Below the pieces are notes generated by a model. That model did no database searches. It had not been told where the DNA came from and saw only the letters and a program-made list of their open reading frames with translations. Both the position numbers and the translations under genes were made by a program. A DNA stretch of 64,000 nt, taken from Bacteroidota bacterium. Lineage in GTDB: Bacteria > Bacteroidota > Bacteroidia > B-17B0 > Aurantibacillaceae. Every line of letters begins with the position of its first letter. Within the stretch, counting starts at the first letter, position 1. The DNA lies in the NCBI GenBank assembly GCA_013297775.1, contig JAAFIL010000013.1, forward strand, positions 1-64,000, given 5' to 3'. Of this stretch, positions 34,456 through 43,419 are shown in pieces.

Positions 34456-37161
34456 ATGTCGAAAATTAGAGTGGGTATTTTGTTTGGTGGCCCGAGTAAA
34501 GAACGTGAAATTTCGTTTGCTGGCGGACGCACTGTTTATGATAATTTGAATAAATCTATCTTTGAGCCCATCCCTTTGTTTATAGATTCGTTTGGGCATT
34601 TTATAGAGTTGGATTGGTCTTATATTTACAAAGGCACCATCCGCGATTTTTATCCTCCTGTTTCTTTTTTACCAAGTCAGTCAGCGTTTCAATTATACCT
34701 CGAAAACCTCGAAAATTTAAGCATCGAAACACACGAGGCCATGATGCAACACATTGGCAAACCCGTAAAAATAGAATCGTTAAAGCAAAAAATAGATTTT
34801 GCATTTCTGTGTTTGCACGGTTCTTATGGCGAGGATGGGCGTTTACAAGGCTTGTTAGAGTATTTAAAAATTCCATACAGTGGCTCGGGTATTTTAGCGA
34901 GTTCGATTGGGATGAACAAAGCCATTCAAAAAGAATTAATGATTAAATCGGGCTTTAATAGCCCACCGTATTTAGTAATTAACCGAAATGCTTGGATTAA
35001 CGGCGAGTACAAAGGGCTGTTTGCAAAAGTAAAATCAGAAATTCAATTACCTTGTGTGGTAAAGCCCGCCAATCAAGGCTCTAGCATTGGCGTAAGTATT
35101 TTAGCGCAAGATAATGAATTGGCGTTTATGAAAGCCGTTGAAAAAGCCTTGTTTACCCGTTGGCTAGATGCCAGCGAATGGCAAGGATTTAGCGATGAAG
35201 AGAAACACGTGTATATAAAAACGTTAACCGATATTCGCGAAGGTATTGGAATGCCCATCCACATTAGCCAAGGCGCACCCAACGCGCCTACCATTCACTC
35301 GCCCGATGCTTTGCTAAATTATTTGAACCTCCATTTAAAGACCGATGGTATGGTGTTAGAAAGTTTAGACGGCGAAAGTGAAGTACTTGTTGAAGGCTTC
35401 ATTAGTGGAAAAGAATTTTCGTGTATTGTGATGGAAGATGAAAAAGGAACAGCCATTGCCTTGCCACCCACCGAAATACGCAAAGGACACGAGTTGTTTG
35501 ATTACCGCAGTAAATATTTACCCGGCTTATCGCGTAAAATTACGCCCATTGCCATTGCTAACGAGCAAATTGAAGCCATTCGGGTAGCTTGCGAAAAATT
35601 ATTTTACGATTTAAAGTTCGATGTGTATGCGCGCATAGATGGGTTTATCACCGAAGCAGGAAAAATTTTTCTGAATGATCCGAATACAACAAGCGGCATG
35701 ATGCCCTCTTCATTCTTCTTTCATCAAGCCGCCGAAATTGGATTAAACCCTTCTCAATTTATTACTTATATCATTCACACTTCCTTAATAAAACGAATTA
35801 AGGATAGCAACAATGCACACACGTACAACGCTTTATTAACACAGCTTAATCAAGCCATTGCCAACGAACACGAGGGTACAAGCACCAAACAAAAGGTAGC
35901 CGTGGTGCTGGGTGGCTACTCATCCGAACGGCACATTTCGGTAGAGAGCGGACGTAATATTTTTGAGAAATTAGCGTCTTCCGAAAAATACGCGCCCATC
36001 CCTTTTTTTTTAACAGGCTCTAACGACCACCACGAATTATATATTATTCCCATCAACGTTTTACTAAAAGACAACGCCGATGATATAAAGGAAAAAGTAA
36101 ACCATTATGTGGTGCATCCTGTTATTGAAAGGATAAAAGAAAAATGTGCGGGCATCACGCATTTATTTACAGGTGGAAATGCCTTAACTAAGCCGCAACG
36201 TATTTCATATACAGACTTAGCTCAATTGGTAGGGCAAGTGTTTATTGCTTTGCATGGTCGCCCGGGCGAAGATGGTGCTATACAAGCCGAGTTAGATAAA
36301 TTGGGTTTACCTTACAACGGATCCGATAAACTAAGTTCAGCCATTACTATTGACAAGTATCGTACCAACGAAATTTTAAAACAGAATGGGTATTTAGTAG
36401 CCGAGCATATTTTAATTTCTACAAAAGAATGGGAAAATAAAGAACACGTAAAACACCAATTGCAAACCCAAATTGGTTATCCATTTATTGCGAAGCCAGT
36501 TGACGACGGGTGCAGTAGTGCGGTGAAAAAAATAAAAACATTTGAAGAGTTTGAAGCTTTTGCAACGCTAATGTTTAGAAACGATGTTGCGTTAGACCTT
36601 CGAGCAGCGACCACATTGCACATTAAAGATAAAGAAGAGTTTCCGCAAAAAACGGTGATACTCGTTGAAGAGTTAATTAGTAAAAAAGAAGCGCGCCATT
36701 TTTTAGAAGTAACTGGCGGCATGTTAACGCGCTACAACTCATCGGGCGAGGTGGAGTACGAAGTGTTTGAAGCCAGTGAGGCTCTGGCAGAGGGCGATAT
36801 ATTAAGTTTGGAGGAAAAATTTTTGGCAGGGCAAGGGCAAAATATTACACCAGCAAGGTATGCCCGCAACGCTAACGAACGGCAAATTATTAGCGAACAA
36901 GTTAAAACCGCATTAGGCGGTGCTGCCAAAGTGTTAGGCGTTATGGGCTATTGCCGCATAGACGCATTTGTGCGCGTATTCGATGATTTACGAACCGAAG
37001 TTATTTTTATAGAAGTGAACTCGTTGCCCGGCATGACCCCCGCCACTTGTATTTATCACCAAGCGGCCATAAACAATTATAAGCCCTATGAGTTTATAGA
37101 TCGTATTTTAGAGTTTGGACAAGCGCGTTTAAAACATCAAGCCGTCGTTAACCATTCTTAA
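34456..37161 (+). CDS. Double D-alanine-D-alanine ligase-like protein
   Basis: Two ATP-grasp ligase modules in one chain. I start at the ATG at 34456 (M-S-K-I-R-V-G-I-L-F-G-G-P-S), not the TTG three codons earlier, giving 901 residues. Module 1 (1-470) has L-H-G-S-Y-G-E-D-G, V-V-K-P-A-N-Q-G-S-S-I-G and A-R-I-D-G-F with a final metal motif L-N-D-P-N-T-T-S-G-M. Module 2 (about 477-901) restarts with V-A-V-V-L-G-G-Y-S-S-E-R, then L-H-G-R-P-G-E-D-G, A-K-P-V-D-D-G-C-S-S, and I-E-V-N-S-L-P-G-M-T. Normal Ddl is about 300-370 residues. Module 2 keeps the canonical E-x-N; module 1 has D-x-N and lacks the Pro-Gly. Whether it makes D-Ala-D-Ala or another dipeptide is unknown. polX follows 12 bp later. 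Confidence 0.88.
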   Translation: MSKIRVGILFGGPSKEREISFAGGRTVYDNLNKSIFEPIPLFIDSFGHFIELDWSYIYKGTIRDFYPPVSFLPSQSAFQLYLENLENLSIETHEAMMQHIGKPVKIESLKQKIDFAFLCLHGSYGEDGRLQGLLEYLKIPYSGSGILASSIGMNKAIQKELMIKSGFNSPPYLVINRNAWINGEYKGLFAKVKSEIQLPCVVKPANQGSSIGVSILAQDNELAFMKAVEKALFTRWLDASEWQGFSDEEKHVYIKTLTDIREGIGMPIHISQGAPNAPTIHSPDALLNYLNLHLKTDGMVLESLDGESEVLVEGFISGKEFSCIVMEDEKGTAIALPPTEIRKGHELFDYRSKYLPGLSRKITPIAIANEQIEAIRVACEKLFYDLKFDVYARIDGFITEAGKIFLNDPNTTSGMMPSSFFFHQAAEIGLNPSQFITYIIHTSLIKRIKDSNNAHTYNALLTQLNQAIANEHEGTSTKQKVAVVLGGYSSERHISVESGRNIFEKLASSEKYAPIPFFLTGSNDHHELYIIPINVLLKDNADDIKEKVNHYVVHPVIERIKEKCAGITHLFTGGNALTKPQRISYTDLAQLVGQVFIALHGRPGEDGAIQAELDKLGLPYNGSDKLSSAITIDKYRTNEILKQNGYLVAEHILISTKEWENKEHVKHQLQTQIGYPFIAKPVDDGCSSAVKKIKTFEEFEAFATLMFRNDVALDLRAATTLHIKDKEEFPQKTVILVEELISKKEARHFLEVTGGMLTRYNSSGEVEYEVFEASEALAEGDILSLEEKFLAGQGQNITPARYARNANERQIISEQVKTALGGAAKVLGVMGYCRIDAFVRVFDDLRTEVIFIEVNSLPGMTPATCIYHQAAINNYKPYEFIDRILEFGQARLKHQAVVNHS

Positions 37162-37173
37162 ATTCAAAAAAAT

Positions 37174-38766
37174 ATGAGCAACGATGAATTATACGATGCA
37201 CTTGAGTTAACGGGTAAGTTAATGGAACTGCATGGCGAAAATCCGTTTAAAACAAAAGCATACACTAATGCGTCTTACAAATTAAGTAAGTTACGTTACG
37301 ATTTTAATGGCAAAAGTGTAGCCGATGTAGAGGCTATTGAAGGCATAGGAAAAGGTATTGCGGCTAAGTTGGTAGAGTTGCTCGAAAGTGGCACTACTAA
37401 AGAGTTGCAGACTTTACTCGAAAAAACGCCTCCAGGCATTTTGGATTTGTTTTCGGTAAAAGGATTGGGTGTAAAAAAAGTAGGACAGTTGTGGCAGGAA
37501 TTAGGAATCGAAAGCATTGGCGAATTATTGTATGCTTGCAACGAAAACCGTTTGGTTAGCTTAAAGGGCTTTGGTTCTAAAACACAAAACAGCATTCGAG
37601 AGGCTATAGAGTTTAAATTAGCCAACACTCAAAAATTACATTACGCAACCGCCGAGGCTTTGGTAACGCCTTTGTTAGAAGCATTGCGAACACAAGCTGG
37701 ACTTATGGTAGAAGTTGTTGGGCAAGTGCGACGCAAGTGCGAGGTAATTGATAACATTTTAATTTTAAGTAGTGCCCCCATAACCGTTGATGTAAAAGGT
37801 TTAGAAGCAAACATTCCCATTCCTATAGAGTACCATGTATGTGAGCCCAATGCGTTTTATTACCAATTGGTGGCCTTAACTGGCCATGAAGCACACTTAC
37901 AACAAATTGGATTTAATACGTTAACAACCACTTCGTTTCCTTCGGAGTTGGCGGTTTACGAGGCTCTAAATTTACAGTATCCCGAACCTGAAATTAGAGA
38001 GGGTTTGCAAGAAATAAGTTTAATGCGCAAACGACAATTACCAACGCTTATTGAGTTGAGCGATTTAAAAGGGGTTTTGCATAACCATAGCACGTATAGC
38101 GATGGCGTGCATACGCTGAAAGAAATGGGCGATTATTGCCAAAGCTTGGGATATTCGTATTTAGGTATTTGCGATCACTCGCGTTCGGCAGGTTATGCTG
38201 GCGGTTTAAGCATTGATAGGGTATTGGAGCAGCAAGCCGAAATAGATAAACTAAACGCACATTATACTGATTTTGTAATTTTGAAAGGCATTGAAAGCGA
38301 TATTTTAAGCGATGGAAGTTTAGATTACCCAGAGGATGTATTAAAAACATTTGATTTTATTGTAGCCTCGGTTCACTCAAATTTAAAAATGGAGGAGGAA
38401 AAGGCTAATGTGCGTTTGATAAAAGCAATCGAAAATCCCTACACTTCTATTTTAGGTCATCCAACGGGACGCTTACTGTTGGCTCGACCAGGTTATCCCA
38501 TTCACCACCAAAAAATAATTGATGCCTGCGCTGTTAATGGTGTTAGTATCGAACTAAATGCGCATCCTTACCGATTAGATATAGATTGGCGTTGGTTGTA
38601 TTATTGCATGGAGAAGGGAGTAAAAGTTGGTATTAATCCCGATGCACACCACAAAGAAGGGTTTAAAGACATGTATTATGGCGTGTGTGCAGCGCGAAAA
38701 GGCTTGTTAAGCAAAGCCCATTGTTTAAATGCTTTGAGTTTGGAGGAATTGTTGAAGATTGTATAA
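37174..38766 (+). CDS. polX: PolX-family protein with PHP domain, degenerate polymerase site
   Basis: A 530-residue relative of bacterial DNA polymerase X. N-terminal helix-hairpin-helix repeats (I-E-G-I-G-K-G-I-A-A-K-L and V-K-G-L-G-V-K-K-V) are followed by a pol-beta-like region (about 160-290) and a C-terminal PHP phosphoesterase (about 310-530). The polymerase centre is altered: the usual G-S...D-x-D reads G-Q-V-R-R-K-C-E-V-I-D-N-I-L, so the second catalytic Asp is missing. The PHP metal site looks complete: H-N-H-S-T-Y-S-D-G, C-D-H-S-R-S, G-I-E-S-D-I, V-H-S-N-L, G-H-P-T-G-R and N-P-D-A-H. It may therefore be a nuclease (3'-5' exonuclease or AP endonuclease) rather than a polymerase. Confidence 0.85.
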   Translation: MSNDELYDALELTGKLMELHGENPFKTKAYTNASYKLSKLRYDFNGKSVADVEAIEGIGKGIAAKLVELLESGTTKELQTLLEKTPPGILDLFSVKGLGVKKVGQLWQELGIESIGELLYACNENRLVSLKGFGSKTQNSIREAIEFKLANTQKLHYATAEALVTPLLEALRTQAGLMVEVVGQVRRKCEVIDNILILSSAPITVDVKGLEANIPIPIEYHVCEPNAFYYQLVALTGHEAHLQQIGFNTLTTTSFPSELAVYEALNLQYPEPEIREGLQEISLMRKRQLPTLIELSDLKGVLHNHSTYSDGVHTLKEMGDYCQSLGYSYLGICDHSRSAGYAGGLSIDRVLEQQAEIDKLNAHYTDFVILKGIESDILSDGSLDYPEDVLKTFDFIVASVHSNLKMEEEKANVRLIKAIENPYTSILGHPTGRLLLARPGYPIHHQKIIDACAVNGVSIELNAHPYRLDIDWRWLYYCMEKGVKVGINPDAHHKEGFKDMYYGVCAARKGLLSKAHCLNALSLEELLKIV

Positions 38767-38877
38767 ATTAATTGAATTGAAATTTCTATTCAAATAGTAA
38801 CCAAATTTTTCAATAAATAAAATATACTATTCACTCATTACAATTGTTAATTTATTGATTTTATAACGTTACACAGC

Positions 38878-38920
38878 CTAAGTACCATTTTGCTAAGTAC
38901 CGATTTTTCGAGTAAATCAG
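38878..38920 (+). promoter_or_regulatory. Direct repeats and possible promoter of the five-gene operon
   Basis: CTAAGTACC followed by ATTTTG or GATTTTT occurs twice in a row (38878-38892 and 38893-38908, period 15), which is a likely site for a regulator. TTTG at 38889-38892 with a 20-base spacer and TAAATCAG at 38913-38920 gives a partial match (5 of 6 defined positions doubtful at the end) to the Bacteroidota promoter. It lies 27 bp before the ATG at 38947. Confidence 0.4.
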
Positions 38921-38946
38921 GTTTTTTATAGTAATTTTAACCCCGT

Positions 38947-39645
38947 ATGTCGAAATTTAGTTTAAAAAGCATCTTCATTAAATCGGAAGAGACGGACGAC
39001 TCCTCAAAACAAGCGGAGACTAACGTTAAAAAAACAGAGGAAACAGGTTCTAACCTAAAGTTTCCAAGTCATAACTCATCTGCTTACATCCCTCCAGCAG
39101 TATCTATAAGCGATGGCATTTTAAATCAGGTGGTAGAGTTGTACGAAAAAGGATTCGACTCTTTAAATAAACCAGGGTACGATTTTTATGAGTTTTTTAA
39201 AGCCATCCATTCTGTTAATGATTTCTCGTCGGGAGCCTACAAAATGGCCTACCAAATGGGGAAAGTGATGAATGGTACTATCGAAAAAAATGCGCTCATT
39301 CAAAGTGCCGATAGTTATATTTCTGAAATTAATAAAGTACACGAGGGTTATCGGGTGCAAGGCGAGGGTAAGCGTAACGAGTTGACCAAAGCGCAAACAA
39401 ACGAGAAGCAAGCACTAAGTAATGAAATTGTAAGTATTGAGAATCAAATCAATCAATTAAAAAATCAAATTATTCAACTTGAAGCAAATAAACGTCAGCG
39501 CGAAAGTGAATTAGCTCCTATTGATGGCAAATATCAAACAGAGTTAAAGTTGGTAGCCGAAAAATTACAAGCAAACGATTCGGCTCGCGAAATACTTACT
39601 GCAAAAATAAATACCGTAAAGCACGGTATATTAACCAATATCTAA
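38947..39645 (+). CDS. Cytoplasmic coiled-coil protein of the OmpA/ABC operon
   Basis: A 232-residue soluble protein. The first ~55 residues are Ser/Lys/Glu/Thr-rich and probably disordered; residues 60-120 look globular (I-S-D-G-I-L-N-Q-V-V-E-L-Y-E-K-G, then D-F-Y-E-F-F-K-A-I); residues 130-225 form a long coiled coil with a Q-I-N-Q-L-K-N-Q-I-I-Q-L-E heptad stretch. I do not recognise a named family. It is the first gene of a five-gene operon with a membrane-bound coiled-coil protein and an ABC transporter, 26 bp before the next start, and probably works as a cytoplasmic partner of that machinery. Confidence 0.75.
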   Translation: MSKFSLKSIFIKSEETDDSSKQAETNVKKTEETGSNLKFPSHNSSAYIPPAVSISDGILNQVVELYEKGFDSLNKPGYDFYEFFKAIHSVNDFSSGAYKMAYQMGKVMNGTIEKNALIQSADSYISEINKVHEGYRVQGEGKRNELTKAQTNEKQALSNEIVSIENQINQLKNQIIQLEANKRQRESELAPIDGKYQTELKLVAEKLQANDSAREILTAKINTVKHGILTNI

Positions 39646-39671
39646 TTTAATTTATAATAAATATATCTACT

Positions 39672-40802
39672 ATGACATCCAATTCTTCTTCCTCATTCAG
39701 TTCAGAGAAAATGTTGCAACTTCCTATTTTAAAACATTTTGATGCAGCTGAGTTAAGTTTAACCAATGCTTCTAAAAAATTTCGTCCAGGTGAAAAAGGC
39801 ACAACGAGTGTATTAACTTTGGTGGTGTTTGCAGCGTTGGGATATTTAACGTGGATTTATGTTTTGCCACCCGTATTTAGAGCCATTGGCGAACTATTAG
39901 CATTAGCCATAACAGCAGTTGGTATTGTATTACTCATTTTATTGGCACCACTAATTTTTAAAATGTTGCGAAGTTTTGCTCGCTATCTAAACAAGTTATT
40001 TATTAAATATAATCCGTTTGGTGAACTCGAAATTCAAAAAGAAAAGATGATGGCCAATCGCGAAAATTTTAAAAAAGCGAAAGCAAAAATTAAATCGTTG
40101 AAAAGTAACATGGAAACCGAAGCGGTAAAATCGGAACAAGAAGCCAAAAATTTTCAAACGCACGTTTTAGAATTACAAAAAAAAGCGGAAGCTATTAAGT
40201 TGAAACTGGCAGCCATGGATCGTAATTTGGGCGAGAAAGCCAAGGAAAGCGATGAATATGTTGATTTGCAAGCGGCGCAGTTAAAGGTATTATCAGAGGC
40301 GCAGCGGGTAGCGCATCAACTCGAACAAAGTTCTAATTTTGTTCAAAAATATGGTGTGCGTGCAAATATTATGGGTAAACTCGATCGTAAACTTACTCTT
40401 GTGCAAACGGCAATGGATATTAAAATTTCGGATTTTGAAACCAGTATTAGTATGCTTCGCAAGGAATATGAATTTGCTGAGTCGGCTAAAAATGCCACCG
40501 AGCAAGCTAAATCGGCCATGTTGTTTACTAAAAGTTGGGAGCTTGATTATGCCTTAGATGTTGTAACCAATACAATTGCTATGGACATTTCTATAACACA
40601 AGAAAATTTATCGGACTTAGATACCTTAACCTCGAAGTATTCGTTAGACAGCGACGAGTTGTATTCGAAGTTAGATACCTTAACGGATAAAATTAAAACA
40701 GGGCAAAACGCCATACCCGAGGCGGGTAAGTTTAATAATCCGAATTATAAATTAAGTTCGCAAGATAAAGCTAACAGTGGCGGATTTTCTGATCTATTTT
40801 AA
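39672..40802 (+). CDS. Membrane-anchored coiled-coil protein (PspA-like features)
   Basis: A 376-residue protein. Two adjacent hydrophobic segments (about 45-65 and 72-95) anchor it in the inner membrane, and most of the rest (about 120-340) is an Ala/Lys/Glu-rich coiled coil with F-K-K-A-K-A-K-I-K-S-L-K and L-E-L-Q-K-K-A-E-A-I-K-L-K. The coiled part has the look of PspA/Vipp1-like envelope-stress proteins but this is by composition, not a firm assignment. It lies 26 bp after the first operon gene and 40 bp before the OmpA fusion. Confidence 0.7.
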   Translation: MTSNSSSSFSSEKMLQLPILKHFDAAELSLTNASKKFRPGEKGTTSVLTLVVFAALGYLTWIYVLPPVFRAIGELLALAITAVGIVLLILLAPLIFKMLRSFARYLNKLFIKYNPFGELEIQKEKMMANRENFKKAKAKIKSLKSNMETEAVKSEQEAKNFQTHVLELQKKAEAIKLKLAAMDRNLGEKAKESDEYVDLQAAQLKVLSEAQRVAHQLEQSSNFVQKYGVRANIMGKLDRKLTLVQTAMDIKISDFETSISMLRKEYEFAESAKNATEQAKSAMLFTKSWELDYALDVVTNTIAMDISITQENLSDLDTLTSKYSLDSDELYSKLDTLTDKIKTGQNAIPEAGKFNNPNYKLSSQDKANSGGFSDLF

Positions 40803-40842
40803 TTTTTAAAAATTTTAAACCAATATATAAAACATAAAAACT

Positions 40843-42639
40843 ATGAGTTTCTGGAGTAAGTTAACCGGTGCAGGTAAAATTTCAATTGCCCTTTTAGTAG
40901 CAGCCCCTATCGTGTATGGCGTCTATAAATTGGCACCTGGTATAAAAGTAGAAGATGCTAAAACCGTTAAAAAAATTGAGATCAATGGCGGTGATGTAAA
41001 TAATGCAACTGGTGCCGACGAGTTGCCTTTACCTACCGAGGAGGTATCGTCGGAAGTTAGTGGAAAACCTTTAGTGCGTATTTCGGGTTATGCTTGGAAT
41101 GCACAATCAGGCATTATTGTAGCCAATGGCGGTGTCCGCACGGCTAAAGGATCTTTAATGGAAAAAAATGGAGTTAACCTCGAAATTTTACGCGAAGATT
41201 GGTTGAGCGAATTGCGTAATAAACAAATGAAGTTTATTGAAGAGTTCGATAAAGGAAATGCCAATCCAACGGAAGGGGTAATGGGTTTAATGATTATGGG
41301 TGATGGTGCACCGTATTATATTTCATCGGCGCAACAGGCATTAAACGATAAGTATGGTAATAAATACCATTTAGAAATTGTTGGTTCATTAGGCTTATCT
41401 TATGGCGAGGATAAATTAATTGGTCCCATTAGCTGGAAAAAAGATCCTAAAAGTATGAAAGGATCACTAATTAGTGCAGTTATTGGCGATGGAGACTGGG
41501 TAGTAGCCGTTAATTATGCTTCGGCAAATGGTTTAAAAATTAATCCCGACCCAAGTACCTACGATGAGGAGGCTGTTAACTTTTTAGCAGCTGAAAATGA
41601 TGATTACATTGAAGCCTCAAAAGTGCTCATTAAATCGCAATTAGAAAATTATAGTATAGAATTAAAAGAAGTAAAAGGCGGTAAGTTAACGGGTAAAAAA
41701 ATTAGTAAAAAGGTAGATGGTTGCGCTACTTGGACTCCTGGCGATAAGATGGTATTTGACGCATTGAATGGATTTACAGATATTGTTTCTACCAAAGAAT
41801 TTAATAACCAAATGTCAACGGTATTAATAGTAGTAAAAGAATGGGCCGATAAAAATCAAGATGTAATTACCAATATTTTAAAATCGTCGTTTACAGCTAG
41901 TAATCAAATGAAGCAACACGATAGTTGGCGAAAACAAGCTGCTGCTTGCGTAGCCAAAACTTTCAATTTAGAAAATGCGGATTATTGGTATAAAATGTTT
42001 GCAGGGCAAAAGGCTATAAAAAATGGCATTGAGTATAACATGGGTGGTTCGCGTGTGTTTAACTATGCCGATGCCATGCAGTATTATGGCATCACAGATG
42101 GCGTTAATCGTTACAAGGCGGTTTACGACCAAGTGAGTTCTTATTTAACAGATCTCAATCCGATGGGCTTTAATCAATCGGTAAAGCGTGTTGTGCCTTA
42201 CGAAGAGGCTGTAAATTTATATTACATTAAAAATATTAACGACATCGAAAGCGGTGTTGCTACTAAAGCCGATTATTCGAAAATGGCAACGCAACAAATT
42301 GCATCGGGCGAATGGAAGATTAATTTTAAGACGGGAAGCACCGAAATCAATAGTTCGTCAAATATTGTATTAAATGAAATTTATAATTTATTAGTTCAAG
42401 CAGAAGATGCTAAACTGGAGCTAGAGGGCCATACAGATAATGTAGGTAACGAGCAATCCAATTTAGTATTATCAGAAGGACGTGCAAAAGCCGTTAAGCA
42501 ATATTTAATCCGTAAAGGGATCAATAGTGTTCGTTTTCAAAGTGTATCTGGAAAAGGTCAATCAGAACCTTTAGCCGACAATACCAATGAACAAGGACGA
42601 GCGCAAAACCGCCGTGTAGTTATTAAGCTCTTAAAGTAA
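40843..42639 (+). CDS. Substrate-binding protein fused to OmpA peptidoglycan-binding domain
   Basis: A 598-residue protein with three parts. An uncleaved-looking N-terminal membrane anchor (A-L-L-V-A-A-P-I-V-Y-G-V-Y near 15-28) is followed by a periplasmic NitT/TauT- or phosphate-type solute-binding region (about 70-470) and a C-terminal OmpA domain (about 490-598) with F-K-T-G-S-T-E-I, L-E-G-H-T-D-N-V-G, L-S-E-G-R-A-K-A-V-K-Q-Y-L and N-R-R-V-V-I-K. The OmpA part should bind peptidoglycan while the N-terminus holds the inner membrane, so the protein would span the periplasm next to its transporter. Permease and ATPase genes follow at 5 bp and 3 bp. The ligand is unknown. Confidence 0.82.
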   Translation: MSFWSKLTGAGKISIALLVAAPIVYGVYKLAPGIKVEDAKTVKKIEINGGDVNNATGADELPLPTEEVSSEVSGKPLVRISGYAWNAQSGIIVANGGVRTAKGSLMEKNGVNLEILREDWLSELRNKQMKFIEEFDKGNANPTEGVMGLMIMGDGAPYYISSAQQALNDKYGNKYHLEIVGSLGLSYGEDKLIGPISWKKDPKSMKGSLISAVIGDGDWVVAVNYASANGLKINPDPSTYDEEAVNFLAAENDDYIEASKVLIKSQLENYSIELKEVKGGKLTGKKISKKVDGCATWTPGDKMVFDALNGFTDIVSTKEFNNQMSTVLIVVKEWADKNQDVITNILKSSFTASNQMKQHDSWRKQAAACVAKTFNLENADYWYKMFAGQKAIKNGIEYNMGGSRVFNYADAMQYYGITDGVNRYKAVYDQVSSYLTDLNPMGFNQSVKRVVPYEEAVNLYYIKNINDIESGVATKADYSKMATQQIASGEWKINFKTGSTEINSSSNIVLNEIYNLLVQAEDAKLELEGHTDNVGNEQSNLVLSEGRAKAVKQYLIRKGINSVRFQSVSGKGQSEPLADNTNEQGRAQNRRVVIKLLK

Positions 42640-42643
42640 CAAC

Positions 42644-43417
42644 ATGTTTAAAAAATTAATAACACCGCTTGAAAAGCTAAAAGCACCATTTAATCTTTAC
42701 ATCATTGTATTTTGGTTATTAATGGTGTTGGGGGTTTGGTTTGCCGCCACTTCGGGACAAAAGCATTTAATCCCCAGTCCAGCACAAGTGTTTAAAGGAT
42801 TTTCCGATCTTTTTGCCGAAGGATTGGTAACTCATGTTGGTAGTTCACTAGCATTATGTTTTCAATCGGTGTTATATTCTATCATTGTTTCGTTAATTGT
42901 TGTTTACCTATCGCCTTTACCATTGTTAAAGCCATTGGCCGCCATGATTAGTAAATTCAGGTATTTGCCATTAACGGGAATTACTTATTATTTTACAGTA
43001 TTTTTTCAAACGGCAAGGGGTATGCAAATTGCAGTGTTAGTCGTTTTTATGAGTACATTTTTTATCACCTCTTTGTTATCGGTTATTAAAGATATTCCTA
43101 ACGAGGAGTTCGACCATGCGCGTACGCTTAAATGCAGCAGGTGGGAAACACTTTGGGAGGTAATTGTGAAAGGTCGCCTCGATTATGTGTTTGATGTGTT
43201 ACGTCAAAATTTAGCAATTGTATGGATGATGATTGTAACCGTTGAATCTATTTTAGTAGCTGAGGGCGGATTGGGTGTGCTTATCAAAAACAACGATAAG
43301 TTTATGAACCACGGTAAAATTTTTGCGTTGCAAATTGTGATTTTAATTTTGGGTTTATTGATAGATGTATTTTTAAATTTTTGCCGTAAATCACTATTCC
43401 GTTATTCTAAATTTTAA
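42644..43417 (+). CDS. ABC transporter permease (SsuC/TauC-like)
   Basis: A 257-residue inner-membrane protein with about six helices and the binding-protein-dependent transport fold: I-V-F-W-L-L-M-V-L-G-V near the start and the EAA-like coupling loop D-H-A-R-T-L-K-C-S-R-W-E-T-L-W-E in the C-terminal half. It resembles the nitrate/sulfonate/taurine permease family. It starts 5 bp after the OmpA fusion and stops 3 bp before the ATPase gene, and presumably forms a homodimer with them. The transported compound is not known. Confidence 0.88.
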   Translation: MFKKLITPLEKLKAPFNLYIIVFWLLMVLGVWFAATSGQKHLIPSPAQVFKGFSDLFAEGLVTHVGSSLALCFQSVLYSIIVSLIVVYLSPLPLLKPLAAMISKFRYLPLTGITYYFTVFFQTARGMQIAVLVVFMSTFFITSLLSVIKDIPNEEFDHARTLKCSRWETLWEVIVKGRLDYVFDVLRQNLAIVWMMIVTVESILVAEGGLGVLIKNNDKFMNHGKIFALQIVILILGLLIDVFLNFCRKSLFRYSKF

Positions 43418-43419
43418 GT

